The position numbers and the translations under genes are program-made. Source: Bacillota bacterium (lineage in GTDB: Bacteria > Bacillota > Dethiobacteria > Dethiobacterales > Dethiobacteraceae). Taken from it: a stretch of 12,449 nt of DNA. Location of the stretch: the NCBI GenBank assembly GCA_012841735.1, contig DUUE01000316.1, positions 1 through 12,449 on the forward strand, written 5' to 3'. Under the pieces are notes generated by a model, which was not told the origin of the DNA, made no database searches, and was given only the letters and a program-made list of their open reading frames with translations. This document shows positions 6,324 through 12,449 of the stretch, in pieces (position 1 is the stretch's first letter; each line of letters opens with the position of its first letter).

Positions 6324-6803
6324 TTATTCCTTCTTTTTGGTCGCTATGTATTGCACCTGGGGCGATTTCTTCACCGTGGCCGGCCGGACGGACGCTTCCT
6401 CGGTAACCCTGGCATCAATGAAAAGGAAAGGCTTACCGACACGCTTTACATCCAGCGGGCAATGCAGGACATTCTTGGGAATGAAAATATAACAGGGATA
6501 ATTGATTTTTACGATTTTATCGCCCAGAGTCATTTCAATATCGGCATCAAGTTCGGCGAAATTATCACTGTCGCCAATAAGGTAGATCCACTGGTCAAAG
6601 GGGTGTTTATGCGTGGGCGCACCCATGCATACCGGTTCGGTGATGCGGGCAAAACCCATGGCCAGGACAGATTCAGGAATATCTACAGTGCCAAGTCCGG
6701 TCACCATGGGCTCTTTAATCTCGTCATGAATGGATTTCCATGGTTTCAGCTCCACCACATTGGGTTCACGGACCACATTCTTTAAGTTTTCCATTACAGC
6801 CAT
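6324..6803 (-). CDS. Small single-domain cupin protein
   Basis: 159 aa. The ATG at 6803 is preceded by a near-perfect AAAGGAGG, so the upstream part of the open frame is excluded. The central part has a cupin pattern: motif 1 THKHPFDQ (H65, H67, then D70/Q71) and motif 2 NVLHCPL (H114), separated by a beta-rich stretch with DADIEMTLGD and PCYIFIPK. The three histidines could hold one divalent metal. The usual motif-1 glutamate seems to be replaced by D or Q. The protein is soluble with no signal peptide and ends in a lysine-rich tail. The reaction or ligand is unknown: cupins of this size may be isomerases, dioxygenases or sugar/aromatic-acid sensors. It is probably monocistronic from the promoter at 6864-6893, although read-through to degV is possible. 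Confidence 0.75.
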   Translation of the reverse strand: MAVMENLKNVVREPNVVELKPWKSIHDEIKEPMVTGLGTVDIPESVLAMGFARITEPVCMGAPTHKHPFDQWIYLIGDSDNFAELDADIEMTLGDKIVKINYPCYIFIPKNVLHCPLDVKRVGKPFLFIDARVTEEASVRPATVKKSPQVQYIATKKKE

Positions 6804-6863
6804 CTTCGTTCCTCCTTTAATCTTAAATTTTCTCCGGCAAAGGATATTGTTTTCAATTCTACC

Positions 6864-6893
6864 ATTATTCCGGTAATCCTGTTTAATTTTCAA
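6864..6893 (-). promoter_or_regulatory. Sigma-A type promoter of the cupin gene
   Basis: Minus strand TTGAAA (6893-6888, 5/6), 18-bp spacer, AATAAT (6869-6864, 5/6), giving a leader of roughly 50-55 nt before the ATG at 6803. A second -10-like TAGAAT with an upstream TGG lies a few bases further on. Confidence 0.5.
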
Positions 6894-6950
6894 CTATTTC
6901 TCACTTTCATGCCTGTCAGCCCAATTTAATGCAATAGTACTAGGTGCAAC

Positions 6951-6986
6951 AAAAAACCCGGCACTCTAAGCAAATGGTGCCGGGTT
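6951..6986 (-). terminator. Intrinsic terminator of the secreted PrcB_C/Gmad2 gene
   Basis: AACCCGGCAC (6955-6964) and GTGCCGGGTT (6977-6986) form a perfect 10-bp stem with a 12-nt loop. On the minus strand it is followed by an unbroken T run (6956-6951, partly in the stem) and then GTTG. It lies 28 bp past the stop codon at 7015. Confidence 0.9.
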
Positions 6987-7014
6987 GATATACCGCTTTA
7001 CCGGAGTTTCCCCA

Positions 7015-8244
7015 TCACTCCCCGACGGTCAGGGGAATGTTGACAACAAATGTTTTGGAGCCGTCCTTGGCGCTTTCGCTGTATAGCTGCAGGGTGAATT
7101 TCTGCCCGCTTGAGCCGCGCGGCAGCACAATATCTTGCGTAAAGTAACCCCAGTCGCCCATGGCCGCCATGGCAGAGCCGCGCTGCACAACCTGACCTTT
7201 CGCGTTAAGCAGCTCGTAGCTGACTGTGCCTTCGAAAACACTGGCAATGCCTGTGAGAGTGATTACCCTCTCCACTTTTTCACCGGGAGCAGGGGTAAAT
7301 ACTTTAATCCATTCCGAAGCGGCCACAACAGGCTGTTCTATGGTAGCAATGCCTGCCAGGCGCATAAAATACCTGTTTGCGTCATTAACATCAACAAATT
7401 GCAGCGGGAGTTCCCTGTTTTCCACAATGACCAGATCAAAGGGATAAGTGATGGCTGTTGTTACCATCTCGCCCTTGCGCGGTTTGACAGATTTGACCAT
7501 CACCTGGAGCATGCCATCCTTTGGCTTGGCTTTCGTGATTGTCACACTATAACCGCCTGTAGGTTTCATACCCTCGGTGACTAGAACAAACCTGTAACCA
7601 TAGTAATCCTTTTCCTGGACAGCAGGAATTGTGCGGGAGCAGTTTACCCAGTCCTGAATTTCCTTGGGCAGGCTGTCAAAATCCGGCCTGTAAATACCCT
7701 GTTTAAAGGAAATTTTCTCCACAAATTCATCTTCCCTCTCATTGATGGCCGAGACATACCAGTATCCGCCCTGCTTGGTGACGGTAACATTTTCTTTTTC
7801 TGCAAGTTTTCTGCCTGTGGAATCAGTATATGTGAATATCACTTCATACTGTGCAGTGCGGGAGGTGAGTTTTTGTTCCCTGATTTCATAACGGTCTACC
7901 CAGGGGCTAGAAGTACCGGTGGTCCAGCGATTTGCCGCAAGCTCCCGGTACAGCTTTGCTTTTAATCCCGGCGTCAGCATGGCATACTGCAGGGCGCCGT
8001 TTCTTGTTTTGACGCCTTCCGCCCAGTTCCTGACGGCTTCCCGGGCCTGCCCGGCGGCAAAGGCTTCCTCCAGTTTAGCTATTTGCTGCTTCAGGATACC
8101 GACTTTATTATGCAGTCCCGGTTTTACATTACGCTCAGGCCATGCAAAAAAACCATGCTTCCCGGCGGCAAAAGCTCCTGCCGACATGACAATCAGAACA
8201 CATACACAAGCAATCACTGCTTTGCCCACTCTGGAGCCAAACAT
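7015..8244 (-). CDS. Secreted protein with PrcB_C-like and Gmad2-like domains
   Basis: 409 aa. The ATG at 8244 has GGAGGGAGGAG upstream. Residues 1-27 are a signal peptide: basic SRVGK, hydrophobic AVIACVCVLIVM, then AGAFAA with likely cleavage after Ala27. About 50-170 resembles an NTF2-like/SnoaL-type alpha+beta fold (helices, then YEVIFTYTDSTG and YWYVSAI). About 213-275 (YYGYRFVLVTEGMKPTGGYS, then ITKAKPKDGMLQVMV) resembles PrcB_C, named from the Treponema dentilisin protease complex. About 312-407 (WIKVFTPAPGEKV, then ITLTGIASVFEGTVSYEL, then FTLQLYSESAKDGS) resembles Gmad2, an immunoglobulin-like domain linked to spore germination and cell-surface proteins. It has no catalytic motif, so an extracytoplasmic binding or scaffold role is inferred. 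Domain calls are by eye; the first is the least certain. It has its own terminator; no promoter was identified. Confidence 0.75.
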   Translation of the reverse strand: MFGSRVGKAVIACVCVLIVMSAGAFAAGKHGFFAWPERNVKPGLHNKVGILKQQIAKLEEAFAAGQAREAVRNWAEGVKTRNGALQYAMLTPGLKAKLYRELAANRWTTGTSSPWVDRYEIREQKLTSRTAQYEVIFTYTDSTGRKLAEKENVTVTKQGGYWYVSAINEREDEFVEKISFKQGIYRPDFDSLPKEIQDWVNCSRTIPAVQEKDYYGYRFVLVTEGMKPTGGYSVTITKAKPKDGMLQVMVKSVKPRKGEMVTTAITYPFDLVIVENRELPLQFVDVNDANRYFMRLAGIATIEQPVVAASEWIKVFTPAPGEKVERVITLTGIASVFEGTVSYELLNAKGQVVQRGSAMAAMGDWGYFTQDIVLPRGSSGQKFTLQLYSESAKDGSKTFVVNIPLTVGE

Positions 8245-8388
8245 ACTTACACTCCTCCCTCCTGTATATAGTTATTTTTTCCACCATAGTTTTAGACGTC
8301 GTAATGTGCCTTCGTGTTCCCGCTGCTGATGCTATCCTTTTGCCATATTTTTCACCCTGCCGGCAAAGCCCCGGGCAGGCAGTTGGGT

Positions 8389-8423
8389 AAAAAAAGCCCG
8401 GGCAAAAGGACGCCCGGACTTTT
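8389..8423 (-). terminator. Intrinsic terminator of the CoA-transferase gene
   Basis: Arms 8392-8403 and 8412-8423 form a 12-bp stem (one G-U wobble) around the 8-nt loop 8404-8411. On the minus strand it is followed by a seven-T tract (8395-8389, partly in the stem). It begins 10 bp past the stop codon. The matching A run on the other side makes it potentially bidirectional. Confidence 0.9.
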
Positions 8424-8432
8424 CACCTCATA

Positions 8433-9623
8433 TTATATTGTGCCCTTGGCTGCCAGCCTCTCCCGCTCCTGCTTGTCAAGACCCAGCAGGCCACCATATA
8501 TCTCCTCATTGTGCTGGCCCACCAGGGGGATGGAATACTTCCTGTTCCCCGGCGTTTTGGACATCTTGTAGACGGAACCGCTCACCTTAACCTTCCCGGA
8601 AAGGGGCTGTTCCACCTCGATGATCATCTCCCTGTGCAGTATCTGCGGATCGTTGGCTACCTGCTCAAAGGTGGGAACGGGAGAGCTGGGGACCTGGTAC
8701 TTTCTGAAGGCGGCCAGAGCTTCCTCGACAGTTTTGTCCTGCAGCCATTCGTTCAGCACGCTTTCCACTTCAGCCATGTGTTTCGTCCGCAGCACACGGG
8801 TGGCAAAACGTTCGTCAGCACTTAAGTCTTCCCGTCCGATGGCTTTCAGCACATTCTGCCACTGGTCGTCCGTAATGGTGCAGACCACCACATAACCGTC
8901 CTTCGCCTTGTAAGAACCGAAAGGAGCGGAACTGCTCAGCCGGTTGCCGATCCGTTTGGGCGGAATAAGCGTATCGAAGTAATCGGCCCTGTCCGGGAAC
9001 ACCATGGCCCAGATGCCGTCCTGCATGGAGATATCAATATACTGCCCTTCGCCCGTAACCGTCTTGTAATGCAGCGCCGCCAGAATGGCAATCACGGCAT
9101 TGTACCCGCCCATGTAATCGGCCAGGGAAATGCCCACTTTAAGCGGTTCACCGCCTTCATAGCCGGTAACGCTCATCAGCCCGCCCATGGCCTGGCCCAC
9201 CACATCGTAAGTTACTTCGTCGCGGCGGGGGCCCGACTGGCCAAAGCCGGAAATTGACGCGTAGATAATGCCCGGGTTGATTTTGCTTACCACTTCATAA
9301 TCCAGTCCCAGGCGTTTCATGACACCGGGGGCAAAATTTTCCACCAGAATGTCGCACTCTGCTACCAGCTTCTTGGCAATTTCCAGTCCTTCCGGATCCT
9401 TCATGTTCAGGGTTACACTCTTTTTGCCCCGGTTGTAGGAGATGAACTGATAAGACTCTCCCTTGGGTGTCATGGGGGCGGCCTTGCGTTCCGGTTCTCC
9501 CGTACCCGGCCGCTCCACTTTTATAATTTCGGCTCCCAGTTCACAAAGCACTGATGTGCAGTGGGGACCCGACAAATACTGTGTAAAATCCAGTACCCTG
9601 ACTCCTTCCAATGCCTTAGCCAC
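8433..9623 (-). CDS. CaiB/BaiF family III CoA-transferase
   Basis: 396 aa, close to the family norm. The start is a GTG at 9623 with AAAGGAG (9639-9633) 9 nt upstream; the product begins MAKALEGVRVLDFTQYLSGP, the standard family N-terminus. Other hallmarks: GAEIIKVERPGTG (30-42), NRGKKSVTLNMKDPEG, ENFAPGVMKRLGLDY, ISGFGQSGP and the SLADYMGGYNAV segment with Asp169, which aligns with the catalytic aspartate (Asp169) of formyl-CoA transferase that forms the acyl-anhydride/thioester intermediates. A later TGEGQYIDISMQDG block is also typical. The enzyme moves CoA between carboxylic acids in the cytosol, probably as an interlocked dimer. Substrates cannot be named; no acyl-CoA dehydrogenase, hydratase or CoA ligase neighbours are in the window. 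It is transcribed alone, away from the PPDK-like gene, and ends at a strong terminator. Confidence 0.92.
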   Translation of the reverse strand: MAKALEGVRVLDFTQYLSGPHCTSVLCELGAEIIKVERPGTGEPERKAAPMTPKGESYQFISYNRGKKSVTLNMKDPEGLEIAKKLVAECDILVENFAPGVMKRLGLDYEVVSKINPGIIYASISGFGQSGPRRDEVTYDVVGQAMGGLMSVTGYEGGEPLKVGISLADYMGGYNAVIAILAALHYKTVTGEGQYIDISMQDGIWAMVFPDRADYFDTLIPPKRIGNRLSSSAPFGSYKAKDGYVVVCTITDDQWQNVLKAIGREDLSADERFATRVLRTKHMAEVESVLNEWLQDKTVEEALAAFRKYQVPSSPVPTFEQVANDPQILHREMIIEVEQPLSGKVKVSGSVYKMSKTPGNRKYSIPLVGQHNEEIYGGLLGLDKQERERLAAKGTI

Positions 9624-9740
9624 TATGTATCTCTCCTTTACTTAATGTTGCCCGGGCCGCCGGCCGCTGCGGCGGTGCCGGTATCTCAGCAGCATGAAAA
9701 ATCTTTCTTGCGGCAAGCGTTACCAAAGGCAGCCCCTTAC

Positions 9741-9769
9741 ATATTACCACTAAATCCTGTGTAAAACAA
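9741..9769 (-). promoter_or_regulatory. Candidate promoter of the CoA-transferase gene
   Basis: Minus strand TTGTTT (9769-9764, 3/6), 17-bp spacer and TGG-TAATAT (extended -10; hexamer 9746-9741, 4/6). The predicted leader is about 110 nt and contains the GC-rich hairpin at 9651-9682. Confidence 0.45.
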
Positions 9770-9782
9770 TTACGTAACACAG
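9757..9782. repeat. Inverted repeat CTGTGT-N14-ACACAG, possible operator
   Basis: Perfect 6-bp arms (9757-9762, 9777-9782) flank a 14-bp centre that includes TTACGTAA (9770-9777). The dyad covers the -35 hexamer of the minus-strand promoter and ends about 30 bp before the plus-strand -35, a position suited to a repressor. No regulator can be named. Confidence 0.35.
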
Positions 9783-9813
9783 ACAATTTGCATTGCTTCT
9801 TGCCTTAAATTTA

Positions 9814-9843
9814 TTGACATGATCCGTTTCCCGGACATATAAT
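9814..9843 (+). promoter_or_regulatory. Fully consensus sigma-A promoter of the PPDK-like gene
   Basis: TTGACA (9814-9819, 6/6), 18-bp spacer, TATAAT (9838-9843, 6/6). Transcription should begin near 9850. The 5' leader to the ATG at 9957 is about 107 nt and contains a terminator-like hairpin 13 nt after the predicted start. It is the strongest promoter by sequence in the window. Confidence 0.85.
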
Positions 9844-9862
9844 TACTACATAAACGGACAGC

Positions 9863-9904
9863 AAAGGCGCTGTAGGTATTAACCTGCGGCGCCTTTCTTC
9901 TTTT
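9863..9904 (+). terminator. Leader terminator/attenuator hairpin before the PPDK-like gene
   Basis: AAAGGCGCTGTAGGT (9863-9877) pairs along its whole length with ACCTGCGGCGCCTTT (9882-9896) (15 bp, two G-U wobbles) around the tetraloop ATTA. It is followed by CTTCTTTT, so the tail reads TTTCTTCTTTT from 9894. Placed between the consensus promoter and the gene, it should end most transcripts at about 55 nt unless an antitermination event intervenes. Alternatively it yields a short stable RNA. Confidence 0.7.
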
Positions 9905-9956
9905 CCGCCCCGACTGTCAAAAGCACAATCCTACAGGGAGCTCAGGGGGAATCGCC

Positions 9957-12449
9957 ATGGTCATACACAATAAAGTAAATTCGGGAATTGTTGGTTTAGA
10001 CAAGGTCATTGATTACCTGCGGCTGGGTGACAATGTGGTCTGGCAGGTAGATGCCATAGACGATTATGCCCGCATGGCGGAAGCATTTGTCACGCAGGCG
10101 GTTTTGGAAAAACGAAAAATTGTCTACTTCCGCTTCGGCGACCATCAGCCGTTAATCAACCGCCCTGAAGTCAAAGTTTACCGGGTTGATCCCGGCAAAC
10201 GCTTTGAAAGCTTTACCACGGAAATCTATAAAACAATAGAACAAGAAGGCGAAAAAGTACTCTATGTCTTTGACTGTTTAACGGACTTATTGCAATACTG
10301 GTATTCAGATTTAATGATCGGCAATTTCTTTAAAGTTATCTGCCCGTTTTTATACGAGCTGGATACGGTTGCCTACTTTGCCCTCCTGCGTAATGTGCAC
10401 ACAAACAGCACCATTGCCGGAATCCGGGAAACGACACAGGTATTGCTGGACCTGTACAGAGTCAATGACAGCCTCTACGTGCATCCGCTGAAAGCGTGGC
10501 AGCGCTACTCGCCCACCATGTTTTTCCCCCACCGCCTGCATGACCAGGAGGCCGAATGCATCACCGCCAGCTCCGAGGCCGCCGAATTATTCGCCGCCAT
10601 TAACCGCAGCGGCAGCCGACTTGATTACTGGAATGTGGTCTTAAACAAAGCCGAAGAAGCGGCCGGCCGCGCCTCCCCGGAGGAACAGGAAAAAATAAAA
10701 AAATTGCTGATGCATCGCTTAATCGGCAGCCAGTCCAGAATGTTTGCCTTGTGCGACAAATATTTCACCCTGCGCGATATCCTCACCATCGCCCACCGCG
10801 AAGTGGGCACTGGCTTTATCGGCGGGAAAAGCATCGGCATGCTTCTGGCCAGAAAAATTATTGAAAAGGAAGGGAAAGACACACTTGCCTCCTACCTGGA
10901 GCCGCATGACTCCTGGTATATCGGCTCCGATGTTTTTTATACCTACATTGTCCAAAACGGCTGGTGGAAGCTCCGGGTAAAACAAAAAACAAAAGAGGGC
11001 TTTTTTAAATACGCCCCCGACCTGAAAGAAAAACTTCTGCACGGCAAGTTCCCCAAGGATATCCAGGACCAGTTTATTTTACTGCTCGAGTATTTCGGCC
11101 AGTCGCCCATCATCGTCCGTTCCAGCTCCCTGCTGGAGGACAATTTCGGCAATGCTTTTGCCGGCAAATATGAAAGTATCTTTTGCGCCAACCAGGGCAC
11201 GCCGGAAGAGCGCTATGCCGCCTTTGAAAACGCCGTCCGGACCGTCTATGCCAGCACAATGGATGAAGACGCCCTTGCCTACCGCATGGAAAGAGGCTTA
11301 TTCAACAAAGACGAACAGATGGCCATCCTGGTCCAGCGGGTCTCGGGAGACACTTACGGGGAAAATTTCTTCCCCCAGATTGCAGGCGTCGGACACTCAG
11401 TAAATCTCTATGTCTTCGATGAACAGACAGACATGAATGCCGGCATGCTGCGTTTAGTCTTCGGGCTGGGCACAAGGGCGGTCAACAGGACCGTCGATGA
11501 TTACGCCAAAATGGTCTGCCTGGACGACCCTGCCCGCATCCCTCCCATGCACGCCGCAGATAAAAGCAGGTACTCCCAGCACCTGGTTGACTTTATTTCC
11601 CTCACAGAAAATGCCCTGGTCAGCCGAAGAGCGGACGAAATCTTAAACGGCAATCTCAAAACAGACAAAAAAATATTTGCCGGCTATGATTATGACCGGG
11701 CAAAAAGGCTAAAGGAACTGGGCCATACCAACAAACCAACACCTTACATTATCGATTTTAAAGGACTACTGCATGACACCGATTTTGTCCAGGTTATGCG
11801 GGAGATGCTGTCCACCCTGGCCGCCGTCTATGAATATCCCGTAGACATAGAATTTGCGGCCAACTTCATCAGGCAAAAAGGGTACAAAATTAATCTCCTG
11901 CAATGCCGCCCACTGCAGACAAAAGGACTGGGCAAACCGGTGGCCATACCGGAGCTTACCTCAGACGCAGACTGCCTTTTCAGGCAGAAAGGCCATTTCA
12001 TGGGCGGCAATATCAGCCTGCCCCTTGACTACGTTATTCTCGTCAACACATCCGCCTATCAAAAACTGCCCGAGCAGGAGAAATACGCCATTGCCAGGTC
12101 CATCAGAAAACTGAATACCGCCCTTAAAGGCCGGCATGTCATGCTCATCGGCCCCGGCAGGTGGGGCACCACCACCCCTTCCCTGGGCGTGCCCGTCCAT
12201 TTCAACGAAATTAGCAACATGTCGGTGATCTGTGAAGTGGCCTCCAGCGAAGCCGGTTTCATGCCCGAAGTATCATACGGCAGCCATTTCTTCTTAGACC
12301 TGGTGGAAACAGGCATCTTCTATGCCGCCATCATGGCCGACAGAAAAAATACCATCTACCATCCCCACAAGATCCTGGAGCAGGAAAACCAACTGCCCTC
12401 CCTTTTAAACGCAGAAGGGGCACAATATGCTCCCGTGCTGCATGTTGCC
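9957..12449 (+). CDS. PEP/pyruvate-binding (PPDK_N, ATP-grasp) protein with N-terminal degenerate KaiC-like domain, 3'-incomplete
   Basis: 831 codons without a stop; the gene runs off the window. ATG at 9957 with AGGGGGA 6 nt upstream. Residues 1 to about 205 look like a KaiC/RAD55-type RecA-fold domain (NSGIVGLDKVIDYLRLGDNV, then a Walker B-like VLYVFD with D106), but the Walker A position reads VDAIDDYA (31-38), so it should not bind ATP normally. About 285-655 is the ATP-grasp domain of PEP synthase/pyruvate phosphate dikinase: GFIGGKSIGM, VRSSSLLEDNFGNAFAGKYES (R388, G403), LVFGLGTRAV, then DIEFA (E632) and LQCRPLQTKG (Q649). A further conserved-looking region has LIGPGRWGTTTP (730-741). 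No phospho-histidine swivelling domain or PEP-binding barrel appears in the part seen, so full PEP synthase activity is doubtful; ATP-dependent phosphotransfer to an unknown partner is inferred. Expression is probably controlled by the leader hairpin. Confidence 0.82.
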   Translation, partial: MVIHNKVNSGIVGLDKVIDYLRLGDNVVWQVDAIDDYARMAEAFVTQAVLEKRKIVYFRFGDHQPLINRPEVKVYRVDPGKRFESFTTEIYKTIEQEGEKVLYVFDCLTDLLQYWYSDLMIGNFFKVICPFLYELDTVAYFALLRNVHTNSTIAGIRETTQVLLDLYRVNDSLYVHPLKAWQRYSPTMFFPHRLHDQEAECITASSEAAELFAAINRSGSRLDYWNVVLNKAEEAAGRASPEEQEKIKKLLMHRLIGSQSRMFALCDKYFTLRDILTIAHREVGTGFIGGKSIGMLLARKIIEKEGKDTLASYLEPHDSWYIGSDVFYTYIVQNGWWKLRVKQKTKEGFFKYAPDLKEKLLHGKFPKDIQDQFILLLEYFGQSPIIVRSSSLLEDNFGNAFAGKYESIFCANQGTPEERYAAFENAVRTVYASTMDEDALAYRMERGLFNKDEQMAILVQRVSGDTYGENFFPQIAGVGHSVNLYVFDEQTDMNAGMLRLVFGLGTRAVNRTVDDYAKMVCLDDPARIPPMHAADKSRYSQHLVDFISLTENALVSRRADEILNGNLKTDKKIFAGYDYDRAKRLKELGHTNKPTPYIIDFKGLLHDTDFVQVMREMLSTLAAVYEYPVDIEFAANFIRQKGYKINLLQCRPLQTKGLGKPVAIPELTSDADCLFRQKGHFMGGNISLPLDYVILVNTSAYQKLPEQEKYAIARSIRKLNTALKGRHVMLIGPGRWGTTTPSLGVPVHFNEISNMSVICEVASSEAGFMPEVSYGSHFFLDLVETGIFYAAIMADRKNTIYHPHKILEQENQLPSLLNAEGAQYAPVLHVA

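Larger units (their letters stand above)
9624..9956. other. Divergent intergenic region, no gene
   Basis: 333 bp between the starts of the CoA-transferase and the PPDK-like gene. I see no coding frame with a ribosome binding site. In order it holds: the CoA-transferase Shine-Dalgarno (9633-9639), a very GC-rich hairpin-forming stretch in its leader (9651-9682), its candidate promoter (9741-9769) with a CTGTGT-N14-ACACAG dyad over the -35 hexamer (9757-9782), the consensus promoter of the right-hand gene (9814-9843), a 15-bp hairpin with T-rich tail (9863-9904), and the right-hand Shine-Dalgarno (9944-9950). Confidence 0.7.

Noticed and set aside
6804..6893. 30-codon N-terminal extension of the cupin
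   Set aside because: It spans the predicted promoter and the strong AAAGGAGG site; the start at 6803 is far better supported.
8355..8379. CCTGCC...GGCAGG hairpin upstream of the secreted-protein gene as a second terminator
   Set aside because: No T run follows on the minus strand, and a much better terminator for the same gene lies at 8389-8423.
9680..9740. TPP riboswitch in the CoA-transferase leader (GCTGAGATACC and GGGGCTGCC on the minus strand)
   Set aside because: The rest of the thi-box, including the CCTGAT...AATGCC-type helix, is absent and the sequence instead becomes a GC-rich hairpin; the target gene is not thiamine-related.
10350..12316. Several minus-strand open frames of 60-107 codons inside the PPDK-like gene
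   Set aside because: They lie opposite a continuous conserved reading frame and show no ribosome binding sites or recognisable domains.
1..12449. tRNA, rRNA, CRISPR arrays, transposases, phage genes or attachment sites
   Set aside because: Looked for on both strands; no cloverleaf, spaced repeats, recombinase/transposase motifs or long direct repeats were seen.

Overview
The window looks like a chromosomal stretch from an anaerobic, probably spore-forming member of the Firmicutes (Clostridia, perhaps Peptococcaceae-like). This rests on strong AGGAGG-type ribosome binding sites, sigma-A type promoters, Rho-independent terminators beside many genes, a ribosomal-protection-type GTPase fused to a Rae1/YacP-like nuclease, and a secreted protein ending in a Gmad2 (spore-germination associated) domain. 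The assignment is by eye and by family knowledge; no database search was run. There is no rRNA, tRNA, CRISPR array, insertion sequence or other mobile element.

Layout. The 3' end of an EamA-type transporter gene (+, 1-140) meets, tail to tail, a large gene (-, 125-2776) coding for a TetM/EF-G-like translation GTPase with a C-terminal NYN ribonuclease domain. Divergent from it is a class A beta-lactamase-fold serine hydrolase without a signal peptide (+, 2910-3782). A run of minus-strand genes follows: APC amino acid permease (3833-5212), DegV-family lipid-binding protein (5307-6131, TTG start), small cupin (6324-6803), secreted PrcB_C/Gmad2 protein (7015-8244) and CaiB/BaiF family III CoA-transferase (8433-9623, GTG start). 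A 333-bp divergent intergenic region (9624-9956) holds a fully consensus promoter that runs straight into a 15-bp hairpin with a T-rich tail. The last gene (+, 9957 to beyond the window end) codes for a PEP synthase/PPDK-type ATP-grasp protein with an N-terminal KaiC-like domain that has lost its Walker A motif.

Most genes appear to be transcribed singly. Convincing terminators follow the permease, the secreted protein and the CoA-transferase, and another lies in the leader of the last gene. The cupin and degV genes are separated by 192 bp containing two hairpins rather than a clear terminator, and the degV-permease gap has no clear terminator, so read-through is possible there. I see no single pathway joining the genes; the window reads as a core/household region with several poorly characterised proteins.

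Most interesting items: (1) the GTPase-nuclease fusion, which joins two activities that each act at the ribosomal A site; (2) the PPDK-like protein with a degenerate KaiC-like domain, preceded by a promoter-plus-terminator leader; (3) the TTTGCGGC repeat and its shared complementary arm between cupin and degV.
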